DNA from: Mucilaginibacter sp.
GTDB lineage: Bacteria > Bacteroidota > Bacteroidia > Sphingobacteriales > Sphingobacteriaceae
Length of the DNA stretch: 64,000 nt
Reading direction: 5' to 3'
NCBI RefSeq assembly: GCF_025359345.1
Contig: NZ_JANYGQ010000015.1
Span: forward strand, 124,001 to 188,000
Both the position numbers and the translations under genes were made by a program. The notes beneath the pieces were generated by a model. It was not told the origin of the DNA. It searched no databases and worked only from the letters and a program-made list of their open reading frames with translations. Shown here piece after piece: positions 26,613-35,224 of the stretch (positions are counted from its first letter, which is position 1; each line of letters begins with the position of its first letter).

Positions 26613-27089
26613 AGTAGGAACCATATATTTTTAAGGCTGCGCTTTTTGTGCCAAGGCCGGTTACACGCCGGCAAAGCGTTCCGTTCTTGCACGGAACACC
26701 CCGAACAAAGTGGAACATTCTGACTATGAGAATGTTCCGCTTTTACTAAAATGCAAGTAACTGATAATAAAGTATTTTATTAATTTCATCTTTTTTAATG
26801 CAGAGCAGTTTACGCTAAAAATACCCAATGTACCGCGCCTGAGGCTTACCAATAGCCCGGGCTGCACACGGGCCGCCGAATGGGCAGTGTCGACCTTGGA
26901 ATATTGGGGACTGCATTGCTGTTTACTCAACCGCTATTAACGGTATTTAATATTGCAATACCGTACTACCAAAACTTACTTTCTTTATGTTCCGTGTTGT
27001 TTTTACCAACCGGCTGGTTATTGCTTCGATATCTGAAAAAATATCGACCGACCACGTGAGTTTAGTTTTTAGCGGGTAGTCTCCGAAGA
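26613..27089. other. 477-base intergenic region with two hairpins
   Basis: Two hairpins follow the hydrolase operon: GTTCCGT (26678-26684)/ACGGAAC (26691-26697), and GGAACATTCT (26712-26721)/AGAATGTTCC (26729-26738). Their arms share the GGAAC string, so alternative pairings are possible. From 26740 to 27089 I see no credible open frame or other structure. Confidence 0.5.
26712..26745 (+). terminator. Probable terminator of the four-hydrolase operon
   Basis: A perfect 10-bp stem (GGAACATTCT/AGAATGTTCC, 7-base loop) is followed by CGCTTTTAC. It lies 100 bases after the last hydrolase stop. The T-run is short, so termination may be partial. Confidence 0.55.
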
Positions 27090-27296
27090 TTAAGGGTTCG
27101 AGCGCCTGGTTCTGATGCCGAAAGGCAGATATAAAGGGCAAAAACCAATCAAACTTGTAGCAATAAATATTATAGCAATTATTAACAATACTGTCGCTAA
27201 AGTACCTGATATTAAGTTGGTATAATATAAAACCCCGATTGCTATCACTGCAAGTACGCGGATAATACGATCGGCTGTACCCATGTTCCTTTTCAT
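27090..27296 (-). CDS. DUF2892 (YgaP-type) small membrane protein
   Basis: The 68-residue protein starts GTADRIIRVLAVIAIGVLYY and has two membrane helices and the FCPLYLPFGI motif near the end, which is the DUF2892 pattern. In E. coli YgaP this unit is fused to a rhodanese domain; here the rhodanese is a nearby separate gene. It has its own promoter with one of the three Crp-type operators of this region. Confidence 0.85.
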   Translation of the reverse strand: MKRNMGTADRIIRVLAVIAIGVLYYTNLISGTLATVLLIIAIIFIATSLIGFCPLYLPFGIRTRRSNP

Positions 27297-27341
27297 AACT
27301 CTAATTTTTTATTAAAGCTAGCGGTTATAAACCCTTGGAAC

Positions 27342-27357
27342 GGTGACAAATGTTACA
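27342..27357 (-). promoter_or_regulatory. Crp-type operator B, upstream of DUF2892 gene
   Basis: GGTGACAAATGTTACA is a near-perfect dyad (TGTAACATTTGTCACC on the coding strand). Its centre is 36.5 bases from the downstream end of the -7-like TAGCTTTA (27313-27320, minus strand), the same distance as at the other two copies. That places it near -41.5, the classic activating position. Confidence 0.7.
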
Positions 27358-27385
27358 CAGAAACGTGATGTTGGTTACAGTCAGA

Positions 27386-28018
27386 TCAGTCAAAATCATG
27401 CAGTAACTTGATCTCATTGCGATATAGCAAGATTTTTCCGTTATTTTCCAGGATCTTGAGCAGGCGGGAGATAACGACCCTGGAAGTAGCGAGTTCGTCG
27501 GCTATTTGATAATGAGAGGCTTTTATGGCACTCGAGCCTGACAGGCGCTTTTTTTCTTTTAAATAGGCAATGAGCCGATCATCCAGTTTATGAAAGGCAA
27601 TACTTTCTATAGACTTTAACATTTCTGAGAAGCGCTCATTAAAGCTCCGCATAATGTAGTTTTTCCAACTAGGATACTTGCAAAGCCATTCATCCAGTTT
27701 ATTATGCGGGATAGCGATGATCTCGAGATCGCCTTCAGCAATGGCTTTCACTTCGCTCTTCTTTTCTTCCAGGCAACAACTATAAGCCATAGAGCAAGTT
27801 TCGCTGCTTGAAAGGTAGTATAGCAATATCTCATTACCGTTATCGTCCATTTTCAGAACTTTTAAAGTCCCTTTAGCTACCAGCGGCATCATGCGGATAT
27901 ACTTTCCGTAGTCCATAACGATGTCTCCATCTTTAAATGACCGCAGTTCACCAAATTCCTCGATTTCTTTAATCAGGGCGGGTTCAAATTGAAAAGCTAA
28001 ATTGGCTGGTTCGTCCAT
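27386..28018 (-). CDS. Crp/Fnr family transcription regulator
   Basis: The 210 residues comprise a cyclic-nucleotide-binding-type beta domain, a dimer helix and a C-terminal Crp helix-turn-helix (ASHYQIADELATSRVVISRL). Instead of a recognisable cAMP pocket, the beta domain contains ETCSMAYSCCLEEKKSEV with Cys75, Cys81 and Cys82. Such a cysteine cluster suggests sensing of thiols, persulfides or oxidants. It is last in the DUF983-rhodanese-crp unit and the obvious candidate to bind the three matching 16-bp dyads around it. Confidence 0.9.
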   Translation of the reverse strand: MDEPANLAFQFEPALIKEIEEFGELRSFKDGDIVMDYGKYIRMMPLVAKGTLKVLKMDDNGNEILLYYLSSSETCSMAYSCCLEEKKSEVKAIAEGDLEIIAIPHNKLDEWLCKYPSWKNYIMRSFNERFSEMLKSIESIAFHKLDDRLIAYLKEKKRLSGSSAIKASHYQIADELATSRVVISRLLKILENNGKILLYRNEIKLLHDFD

Positions 28019-28036
28019 GCAGCTAAGTTAACAGTA

Positions 28037-28337
28037 TTAAGCCACATTATTCCAGCTCCCGCCATTGATAACATTCGTAATCCCGTTGTTTTCAAGAATA
28101 GCCTTTGCCTGCCCGCTTCGGCCTCCGCTCATACAACAAACAATGATATTGTTCTTGTCTTTAAATTTGTCCAGTTGTAACGCTACCTGTTCAACCGGGA
28201 TATTTACAGCACCCTTCGCATGCCCCGGCCGCGAACTCGCCGGGTGAGCGAACATCTACTAAAAATGCCCCCTGTTTAATCAGACTTTTTAAGTCAACCG
28301 ACGAAGAACCGCCGAATAGTTGATTAAATATACCCAT
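28037..28337 (-). pseudogene. Rhodanese-domain sulfurtransferase, frameshifted
   Basis: Starting from ATG at 28337, frame one reads a rhodanese N-terminus (FLVDVRSPGEFAAG). It then loses sense at a CCCC run (28223-28226; GGGG on the coding strand). The second frame continues it exactly (HAKGAVNIPVEQVALQL) through the active-site loop VCCMSGGRSGQA to the stop at 28037. Removing one G restores a normal single-domain rhodanese of about 100 residues. The ATG overlaps the stop of the DUF983 gene by one base (TGATG). Either the gene is newly broken or the extra base is a sequencing error. Confidence 0.85.
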
Positions 28338-28756
28338 CACACAATGTTATTAGTAAGCGGCTTACTTAATTCAGGATCATAGCGCAACCCCGGCGTCAGC
28401 CAGTGCAGCAGGAGCACTTTTGAATACCTCAAATTAAACGGCGCCAGCACTCCCACTACTCCCAAAAGAATAATAATATACAACCAGGGATTGTCGCTCC
28501 CTGTAAGTATCGATGTTGCGACGGCTAAGGTCACAAGTTCAGCTACTATAAAGGCATAACTTACATACATAGCCGCATAAAAGTACCCGGGCTCCCGTTC
28601 ATAAGTCATACCACAATGCGGGCAATGGTCATGAATTTTCTGCCCGGTTAAGCTGTATATCGGTTTGGAATAAATGTCGCCAACGCGGCATTTTGGGCAT
28701 TTGCCACTGATAATAGCAGGCCACATGGTCAACTTCTTTTCCTCGATCTTTTCCAT
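28337..28756 (-). CDS. DUF983 family membrane protein
   Basis: I place the start at ATG 28756 (MEKIEEKKLTMWPAIISGKC), giving 139 residues. The longer frame begins with GTG at 28789, which overlaps the predicted -7 element and so lies upstream of the transcript. A zinc-ribbon-like pair of CxxC motifs (CPKC, CPHC) precedes two membrane helices, as in DUF983. The function is not known. It leads the DUF983-rhodanese-crp unit. Confidence 0.85.
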   Translation of the reverse strand: MEKIEEKKLTMWPAIISGKCPKCRVGDIYSKPIYSLTGQKIHDHCPHCGMTYEREPGYFYAAMYVSYAFIVAELVTLAVATSILTGSDNPWLYIIILLGVVGVLAPFNLRYSKVLLLHWLTPGLRYDPELSKPLTNNIV

Positions 28757-28788
28757 TTCTTTGATGGTTAATTTTAAAAACCTACACA

Positions 28789-28833
28789 CAAAGGTGCTTT
28801 GAATCTGGGTTCATGACGGTTACAATTGTTACA
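28789..28833 (-). promoter_or_regulatory. Crp-type operator C with -7 element, upstream of DUF983 gene
   Basis: GGTTACAATTGTTACA (28818-28833) is the third copy of the dyad. The -7-like element is CACCTTTG on the minus strand (28789-28796), with the same 36.5-base centre-to-end spacing as at the other two sites. No -33 TTG is present, as expected for a promoter needing an activator. Confidence 0.65.
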
Positions 28834-28834
28834 T

Positions 28835-29020
28835 TTAGTCTTTGACACCAGCCGCCTTCAGGATCAGTTCCAGGGGGCAAAATTTTGTAAACGCTGATTG
28901 CAGTAAGTTAACCCCTACAAAAACGCCCAGCCATAGCCAGTTAATATTTACAGTATATGCTAAAGCGATGCTGGTTAGCACCATCACGCCGGCAACGGCG
29001 CGTACTATTCTTTCTTTCAT
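28835..29020 (-). CDS. DUF2892 small membrane protein (second copy)
   Basis: The 61-residue protein has two membrane helices and the ending FTKFCPLELILKAAGVKD, typical of DUF2892. It is the last gene of the efflux unit, 18 bases after the PII-like gene, and its stop almost touches operator C of the next unit. Two DUF2892 genes with a rhodanese and a Crp-type regulator are a recurring sulfur-related combination, which guides but does not prove the role. Confidence 0.85.
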   Translation of the reverse strand: MKERIVRAVAGVMVLTSIALAYTVNINWLWLGVFVGVNLLQSAFTKFCPLELILKAAGVKD

Positions 29021-29038
29021 GATCTTTAAATTATAGGA

Positions 29039-29344
29039 TTAAACGGATTTCTCAACAGGCATGACAAATGCCCTGACCGGGAAATTTTCTTTAAGGGTTT
29101 CGTTATACTCTCTAATCAGCGCCATACCGTGTTCAGCATTTGCTGCCGGGGTAAAGGTGAATATCATCATCGAATCAACCTCTTCACCACCGCTGGCAAA
29201 CCAGTCTTCTAAAAGGTTTAAGGGCGCGCCATTCCGGTGCCCTGCGATTTCACTCGTGCTGAACACATCAATATTTGCCTGTTTAAATATCCGGGAAACA
29301 TCGCCCAGGTATTCTTTTAGACAGGTTACTACCAATAGTTTCAT
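29039..29344 (-). CDS. PII-like (ferredoxin-fold) small protein
   Basis: This 101-residue protein starts MKLLVVTCLKEYLGDVSRIF and ends in a strand with FPVRAFVMPVEKSV, the layout of PII/CutA-like trimeric proteins. Its ATG overlaps the RND pump stop (ATGA), so the two are translationally coupled. A regulatory or sensor role for the pump is plausible; I cannot name a ligand. Confidence 0.6.
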   Translation of the reverse strand: MKLLVVTCLKEYLGDVSRIFKQANIDVFSTSEIAGHRNGAPLNLLEDWFASGGEEVDSMMIFTFTPAANAEHGMALIREYNETLKENFPVRAFVMPVEKSV

Positions 29345-32300
29345 GAGTTAGATTTTTTAGGGTTAAGTTTTGTTTTGCGCATCATTTTGAAGTATAGTAA
29401 AGGCACCACGATGAGGGTCAGGAAAGTGGAGGTAACCGTACCGCCCATCAGCGAAATTGCCAGGCCCTGGAAGATAGGGTCAAACAAAATGATCACCGCT
29501 CCTAAGGCAACAGCACCAGCTGTCAATAAAATAGGCGTAGTACGAACGGCACCAGCTTCGATGATCGCCTGCTTGAGCGGGATGCCTTCATCCAGCCTGA
29601 TATTAATAAAATCAATGAGTAATATGGAATTACGTACCATCACACCAGCGAGTGCGATAAAACCGATCATAGAGGTAGCTGTAAAATACGCATGCAGCAT
29701 CCAGTGGCCCAAAACAATGCCGATCAGGGACAATGGTATCGCAGCCAGCATCACCAGCGGAACGATGAAATTCTGGAACCAGCCTACGATCAGGATATAG
29801 ATCATGATGATCACTACTGCAAATGCAATACCCAGGTCGCGGAACACCTCGAAAGTGATCTGCCATTCTCCATCCCATTTCAGGCTGTAATTATCCTCTA
29901 ATTCCGGCTGATGCGTGTATTCCTCTTTTAATGTAAACCCTTTTGGCACTTTAACAGTTTTTAAATGATCAGACACGTCAGAGATCGCATACGAAGGACT
30001 TTCAAGGTTGCCGGCCATATCACCCAGCACATAAACCACTTCTTTCTGATTTTTGCGGTAAATGCTTTTCGGCTTGATCTGCCGGGTTACGGTAACTAGG
30101 TCCTTTACGGGTACAGCATTACCCTGTATACCCATCACTTTCAGATTCAACACATCGTCTATACTGCTCTTATCCGCATCGCTTAATTGCAGCTTGATCG
30201 CTGTTTGGTTATAAGCGGCGGGCTGGGCAATATTGCCTACGGGCATCCCAGACAAGCCTGCATTAACCGTAGCTGCTATTTGTGCGGTGGCAATGCCATA
30301 ACGCATGGCTTTTTCCTTATTCACTTCAATATGGTACTCGGGCTGATCATCTTCCACCATCCAGTCCATATCCACCACATTGGAGGTTTTTTCCATCAAA
30401 CCCTTCACCTGCCGGGCAACTTTGATCTGCTCTTGGTAGTCGGGCCCATAAATTTCGGCCACCAGGGTCGACAACACCGGCGGTCCCGGCGGAACTTCCA
30501 CGATCTTCGCATTCGCCTTATATTTTTTAGCGATTGCCTGGATCGGGGCGCGCATTTCCTTGGCAATCCCGTGGCTTTGGATGCTGCGGTCTTTTTTATC
30601 TACCAGGTTGACCTGTATATCGGCTACGTTGTCGCCACGACGTAAGTCGTAATGACGCACCAGCCCGTTGAAACTAATCGGTGCTGAAGTGCCGATATAA
30701 GTTTCATAATTCCGAACGAGCGCTTGCCCCGACACATAGGAACCAATGTCTTTAGCTACGGCTTGCGTCTTTTCGAGCGTGGTACCTTCCGGCATATCGA
30801 TCACCACCTGGAACTCATTCTTGTTATCAAATGGCAGCATTTTAACGGCAACTGCTTTGGTATAGAACATCGACAATGACGCGAACAGGATCACCACAAT
30901 GCTCATTATAAATGTCCATCGTTTCCAGCGGGTTGCCAGTAATGGCTGGATGAACGAACGGTATATTTTATAAATACGTGTTTCTTCCAGTAACTTCGGT
31001 TTGCTTTCTTCGTGTGCGGTACCATGTTTTTCTTTTTCGCGCAGAAAGATGTAACCCAAGTATGGGGTTAACGTCAACGCAACGATCAGCGAAAGGATCA
31101 TGGCAATAGAAGCGCCGATCGGCATCGGGCTCATATAAGGCCCCATCATACCGGATACAAAGGCCATCGGCAAGACGGCAGCTATTACCGTGAATGTTGC
31201 AAGGATAGTAGGGTTACCCACTTCGTTAATGGCATAAATAGCGGCTTGCAGTGGCGGCAGCTTTTTCATTTTAAAGTGCCGGTGCATATTTTCCGCGATG
31301 ATGATGGAATCATCCACCACGATACCGGTAATAAACACCAGCGCAAACAGCGTGATACGGTTAAGCGTATAATGCATAAAGTAATAGGCGAACAAGGTAA
31401 GCGCAAAGGTGACCGGTACGGATAAGAATACTACCAGGCCACCGCGCCAGCCCATCGCCAGCATCACAAATACGGTGACCACTACGATGGCGATGAACAG
31501 ATGGAACAACAATTCGCCTACCTTGTCCGAAGCGCTTTCGCCATAATTACGGGTAACGGTCAAATGCACATCGTTAGGCAAAAGGCTTGCTTTCAGGTGT
31601 TCCACTTTACCAAGGATCTGTTCGGACAGTTTCATCGCGTCCGCGCCTTTCTTTTTGGCTATCGAAAGGGTGACAGCCGGGTAATTCGATTTAAAGACCT
31701 GTACGTTTTTAGCATCCGCTTTTCCATAACCAAATAGAACATACTGATTGGGCGTTTCAGCGCCTTCGTCAACTTTGGCAATCTGTTTCAGGTAAACCGG
31801 CTGTTGCTGGTTAATGCCCACCACTAAATTACCTACATCATCTGAAGAGGCCAGGAAATTCCCCGTCTCTACGGAAAAAGCCGTATCCTTTTGGAGCAGG
31901 GTGCCCCCAGGCAATTGCATATTGCTGCCCTGTATTTGTTTACTGAGCGATAAAAAGTCCACATGGTTCTCCGCCATCTTATTTTTGTCCAGCAATACTT
32001 TTACCTCACGGTTGCGGCCACCAATGATGTTGACATCCGATACATCGTTGATCTTTTTAACCTCATTGGCCAATTCCTGGCCAATTTGTTTCAGCTGGTA
32101 GTCGTCGTATTTATCGCTCCAAAGGGTTAAACCCAATACCGGCACATCGTCAATGGCCCTGGTTTTGATCAATGGCAGCGTAACACCCTGCGGCATTTTA
32201 TCCATGTTCTTCATCAGCTCACTGTACAGTTTCACTAGCGAACGTTCCACATCTTCACCTACATTAAACTGCACGATAACCATCGCCTGTCCCTGCATCG

Positions 32301-32565
32301 AAGTGGAATACACGTATTCCACCCCCTTGATATTCGAGATCATTTTTTCAATTGGCGCCGCAACTTTGGTTTCCACATCTTTTGGGGAGGCCCCCGGGTA
32401 GCCGATAAAAATATCGGCCATCGGTACCTGTATCTGAGGTTCTTCCTCGCGCGGAATTAAGAACGTACTGTAACCGCCGATGAGTAAAAAGGCGATCATC
32501 AACAGTATCGTTAATTTCGACTGTATAAATGCCTTGGCTATATTTCCTGCAAATCCGTCTTTCAT
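29341..32565 (-). CDS. RND efflux pump, inner-membrane permease
   Basis: At 1,074 residues this is full length for an RND permease. It has the first membrane helix with the following IPREEEPQI, two large periplasmic loops, the GIVVDDSIIIAENMHRH motif in helix 4 with the proton-relay Asp pair, and a second helix bundle ending near TFLTLIVVPLLYF. The closest style is the acriflavine/cation group, but the substrate cannot be assigned. With the adaptor (4 bases upstream) and TolC-like gene it makes a complete tripartite pump. The Crp/rhodanese neighbours suggest a link to reactive sulfur or thiol stress. Confidence 0.92.
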   Translation of the reverse strand: MKDGFAGNIAKAFIQSKLTILLMIAFLLIGGYSTFLIPREEEPQIQVPMADIFIGYPGASPKDVETKVAAPIEKMISNIKGVEYVYSTSMQGQAMVIVQFNVGEDVERSLVKLYSELMKNMDKMPQGVTLPLIKTRAIDDVPVLGLTLWSDKYDDYQLKQIGQELANEVKKINDVSDVNIIGGRNREVKVLLDKNKMAENHVDFLSLSKQIQGSNMQLPGGTLLQKDTAFSVETGNFLASSDDVGNLVVGINQQQPVYLKQIAKVDEGAETPNQYVLFGYGKADAKNVQVFKSNYPAVTLSIAKKKGADAMKLSEQILGKVEHLKASLLPNDVHLTVTRNYGESASDKVGELLFHLFIAIVVVTVFVMLAMGWRGGLVVFLSVPVTFALTLFAYYFMHYTLNRITLFALVFITGIVVDDSIIIAENMHRHFKMKKLPPLQAAIYAINEVGNPTILATFTVIAAVLPMAFVSGMMGPYMSPMPIGASIAMILSLIVALTLTPYLGYIFLREKEKHGTAHEESKPKLLEETRIYKIYRSFIQPLLATRWKRWTFIMSIVVILFASLSMFYTKAVAVKMLPFDNKNEFQVVIDMPEGTTLEKTQAVAKDIGSYVSGQALVRNYETYIGTSAPISFNGLVRHYDLRRGDNVADIQVNLVDKKDRSIQSHGIAKEMRAPIQAIAKKYKANAKIVEVPPGPPVLSTLVAEIYGPDYQEQIKVARQVKGLMEKTSNVVDMDWMVEDDQPEYHIEVNKEKAMRYGIATAQIAATVNAGLSGMPVGNIAQPAAYNQTAIKLQLSDADKSSIDDVLNLKVMGIQGNAVPVKDLVTVTRQIKPKSIYRKNQKEVVYVLGDMAGNLESPSYAISDVSDHLKTVKVPKGFTLKEEYTHQPELEDNYSLKWDGEWQITFEVFRDLGIAFAVVIIMIYILIVGWFQNFIVPLVMLAAIPLSLIGIVLGHWMLHAYFTATSMIGFIALAGVMVRNSILLIDFINIRLDEGIPLKQAIIEAGAVRTTPILLTAGAVALGAVIILFDPIFQGLAISLMGGTVTSTFLTLIVVPLLYFKMMRKTKLNPKKSNS

Positions 32566-32569
32566 GTCC

Positions 32570-33679
32570 TTATTTTATTTTAACAGCTACACCGTTATAC
32601 AATCTGCCTTCTGCGCTTACAATGAATTGTTCGTTTGCTGCCAGCCCGCTTAAAACTTCGACTTGATTGCCTTGTGTTCTGCCCAGCCTTACCCAGCGCA
32701 GCAGGGCAGTATGGTTACTGCCAATGGTGTACAAACCCGTTAACTGGTCTTTATATTCAATAGCTGATACCGGAACCATGATTTGTTCACTGGTATTAGC
32801 TGTTTTTACTATCTGTGTTACAGGGATAGTTACATTGGCATACATCCCGGCGAGCAAGCCTTGCTTTTCATTATCGGGGATATTTACTTTGATTATATAC
32901 TGGCCGCCGCTGCTTTGAGAAGACTGGGCGATCTGTGCTATTGTTCCTTTGATCGATTTATGAATAGCATCGATATTTATCGTCACCGGTGCATTTTCCT
33001 TTATCAAACTGATCTCACTTTCCGGCACCGACGCGCTAACCTGGTAACTGCCGCTTTGTTCAATGGTGAGCAGCGGCATACCGGGATTGGCCATACTGCC
33101 GGCGTCCATCATTTTCTGGGTAACCGTTCCGGCAAATGGTGCTGTCAAATTGGTATAGCTAAGCATCGCGTTCACTTCGTTGCGCTGTTGTTTGGCAGCT
33201 TCGAGTCCGGACTTGGCTGATTGATACTGTAGTGTGATATTATCCAGTTCTTTGGCCGAAGCGCTTTGTTGCTTATAGAGTGCAGTAAAGCGGTCATAAT
33301 CTTTTTGTGCGTTTTGTGCGGCTGCGTTAGCTTCTGCAATCATTGCGTCGGCCTGGGCCCGTTTCGCAAGGATATCGTCATTGTTGATCGTTGCCAGTAA
33401 TTGCCCTTTACTTACCCGGTCACCCACTTTGACATTGATCCTGGTGATATAACCCATTACCCGGGTGCTGATGTTAGCCGTTTGACTGGCTTCAACCTGT
33501 CCGCTTACGGTTAAGCCCTGTTTGGGATCAGCGGCAGGCTGGCTTACCGTAACTAATATCGCGGTATCTGTACCGGTTTGTGTATCTTTTTTTTCATTGG
33601 AAGAACAGGAACTGATAAGCACTAAACCTATAGCGGTAAATAGTTGTAAGGCCCTGTTTTTATAGATAGGTAAGTTCAT
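32570..33679 (-). CDS. RND efflux periplasmic adaptor (HlyD/MFP lipoprotein)
   Basis: The 369-residue protein has a lipobox ISSC (Cys25), so it is probably anchored in the inner membrane. A lipoyl-like half motif (VKVGDRVSKGQLLATINND), a coiled-coil hairpin at about 105-165, the second lipoyl half (APFAGTVTQKMMDAGSM) and beta-barrel and membrane-proximal domains follow in normal order. It lies 10 bases after the TolC-like gene and 4 before the pump. Confidence 0.92.
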   Translation of the reverse strand: MNLPIYKNRALQLFTAIGLVLISSCSSNEKKDTQTGTDTAILVTVSQPAADPKQGLTVSGQVEASQTANISTRVMGYITRINVKVGDRVSKGQLLATINNDDILAKRAQADAMIAEANAAAQNAQKDYDRFTALYKQQSASAKELDNITLQYQSAKSGLEAAKQQRNEVNAMLSYTNLTAPFAGTVTQKMMDAGSMANPGMPLLTIEQSGSYQVSASVPESEISLIKENAPVTINIDAIHKSIKGTIAQIAQSSQSSGGQYIIKVNIPDNEKQGLLAGMYANVTIPVTQIVKTANTSEQIMVPVSAIEYKDQLTGLYTIGSNHTALLRWVRLGRTQGNQVEVLSGLAANEQFIVSAEGRLYNGVAVKIK

Positions 33680-33689
33680 ATCTGATGGG

Positions 33690-35033
33690 TTATTTAGTGG
33701 TCGTTGTTGTTAATAATTTGATATATGCGCTGGTCATGTTGGCAGTAAACTGCGCCTGTGAGAGCGAAAACTTTAATTGAGATAGCTGGGTGTCGGCTGT
33801 TAATACATCAGTGGTGTTAACCAGCCCCTGCTGGTAACGATTTTGTAAGATCCTTACGGCTTCAGCTGCCTGTTCTATGGCTGCCTGGTCCTGAGCCATT
33901 TCAAACCGGGCGTCGGACAAGTCGCGGTAGGCTTTGTCCAGTTCCAACTGGCTTTGGTCTTTCTGCTGGGCTAACTGAACTGTCAGCTTGTCCCGTTCCA
34001 GTTTTTGCGCGGCAATTACATGTTTGGTTTTATTCCCGTTAAATACATTCCAAGATAACTGTACGCCTACCAGGTAAGCATTAGCGCCAAAACCGGTTAA
34101 CCGGCTGTCGTTGTACTGGTAATTGCCAAAAGCGTTCAGTTTGGGCAGGTAGCTCATCTGGCTGGATTTGATCATCAGGCCGGATGCTTCGATTGCTTTT
34201 TGCATGGCCATAAAATCGGAACGGGTGGCCAATGCCTTTTGCGTGCTGTCTATAGCCCGCAGGTTTGTTTGCGGTTCATCAGCAATGCTGTAAATTTTCC
34301 CGGTCGGCTGGCCCATTAACAGGCTGAGGTAATCAGAAGCGTTAAGGATACTGCTTCTAGCTTTTGCCAGGTTACTTTCAACTGCGGTTACATGTACCTG
34401 GGCATTCAATAAGTCCGACTTCTGGATCAATCCCTGCTTGAAGTGATTGTCGGTGAAAGTATATACCGACTTTGCTGTTTGGCCTGCTTCCGCCAAAACC
34501 TTCTCTGCCTGGTAAGCCAGCTGTAGTTGCAAAAATGCTTTAGTAGTTTCGAAAGTGACATACTCCTGGGTACGCTGGGTTTTGTACCGGCAAACTTCGG
34601 TTTGCTTTTCGGCTCCCTTGCGTATGTACAACATATCGATATTGAGCAATGGCTGTTTAACCTCCATCTGTGCCATATAATCCGGTGTCGCGGAAGGGTG
34701 GTTTAAAAGGGCAGGATTAAAATCATTTTGGGTAATGCTGCGCTGCTGTAGCTTAAAACCAAAAGCATTGAGCGGGTTGTTCGTGCTCATCGCGGTATAG
34801 GACAGATCTACCTGCGGCAGGAAGATCGCGTCTGTTAGCCGGAAATTGGCCATTGCAATATTTTCGTCCATTTTGGCCATCTGGATGCTTTTATTGTTTG
34901 TTAGTGTAGCCTCAATTGCGTCATGTAGTGTCAAAATTTTGGTGTCCCCCTGGGCTAAAGCCATCGGGAGGAAGCCGATTGTCGATGCCAGGATACTGGC
35001 AAGGAACGTTATCAAATACTTATTACCGTTCAT
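33690..35033 (-). CDS. TolC-like outer-membrane efflux protein
   Basis: I choose ATG 35033, giving 447 residues with a signal peptide (MNGNKYLITFLASILAST, cut near ALAQ). The longer frame to 35087 runs into the promoter. The protein has the two-fold repeat of long coiled-coil helices (for example LQLAYQAEKVLAEAGQTAKS) and ends with the second repeat's QYRQGL-like motif (NRYQQGLVNTTDVL). It is first gene of the efflux unit, under operator A. Confidence 0.9.
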   Translation of the reverse strand: MNGNKYLITFLASILASTIGFLPMALAQGDTKILTLHDAIEATLTNNKSIQMAKMDENIAMANFRLTDAIFLPQVDLSYTAMSTNNPLNAFGFKLQQRSITQNDFNPALLNHPSATPDYMAQMEVKQPLLNIDMLYIRKGAEKQTEVCRYKTQRTQEYVTFETTKAFLQLQLAYQAEKVLAEAGQTAKSVYTFTDNHFKQGLIQKSDLLNAQVHVTAVESNLAKARSSILNASDYLSLLMGQPTGKIYSIADEPQTNLRAIDSTQKALATRSDFMAMQKAIEASGLMIKSSQMSYLPKLNAFGNYQYNDSRLTGFGANAYLVGVQLSWNVFNGNKTKHVIAAQKLERDKLTVQLAQQKDQSQLELDKAYRDLSDARFEMAQDQAAIEQAAEAVRILQNRYQQGLVNTTDVLTADTQLSQLKFSLSQAQFTANMTSAYIKLLTTTTTK

Positions 35034-35050
35034 TAACTTTTTATTTGAAA

Positions 35051-35095
35051 CAAAAGTAGTCCCGGCGAAAAAGTCAAACGGTAACATTTGTTACC
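35051..35095 (-). promoter_or_regulatory. Crp-type operator A with -7 element, efflux operon promoter
   Basis: GGTAACATTTGTTACC (35080-35095) is a perfect dyad of two 7-bp arms around TT. The minus-strand -7 element TACTTTTG (35051-35058) follows, and TTTG 16 bases before it can act as the -33. The dyad centre is 36.5 bases from the end of the -7 element. Transcription should start near 35045, 12 bases before the chosen TolC start. Confidence 0.75.
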
Positions 35096-35174
35096 CAGCA
35101 CATAGAAGCGAAGATTAAATGTTCTAAAGGCTTTTTATCCTATCGAAACAAACCGGTCAGAAGGGTGGCGATAG

Positions 35175-35200
35175 TTGGAATCAAATTTTTCTTAGCTTTA
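35175..35200 (+). promoter_or_regulatory. Possible promoter of symporter operon
   Basis: TTG (35175-35177) and TAGCTTTA (35193-35200) are 15 bases apart, near the Bacteroidetes -33/-7 pattern. The start codon follows 25 bases later. Confidence 0.4.
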
Positions 35201-35224
35201 TAGCATCATTATTCAACTGCTCCC

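Noticed and set aside
26465..26718. Minus-strand open frames over the end of the hydrolase operon
   Set aside because: They run through the hydrolase 3' end and the hairpins, and look like chance frames.
28757..28789. Longer GTG start for the DUF983 gene
   Set aside because: The GTG lies within the predicted -7 element, upstream of the likely transcript start.
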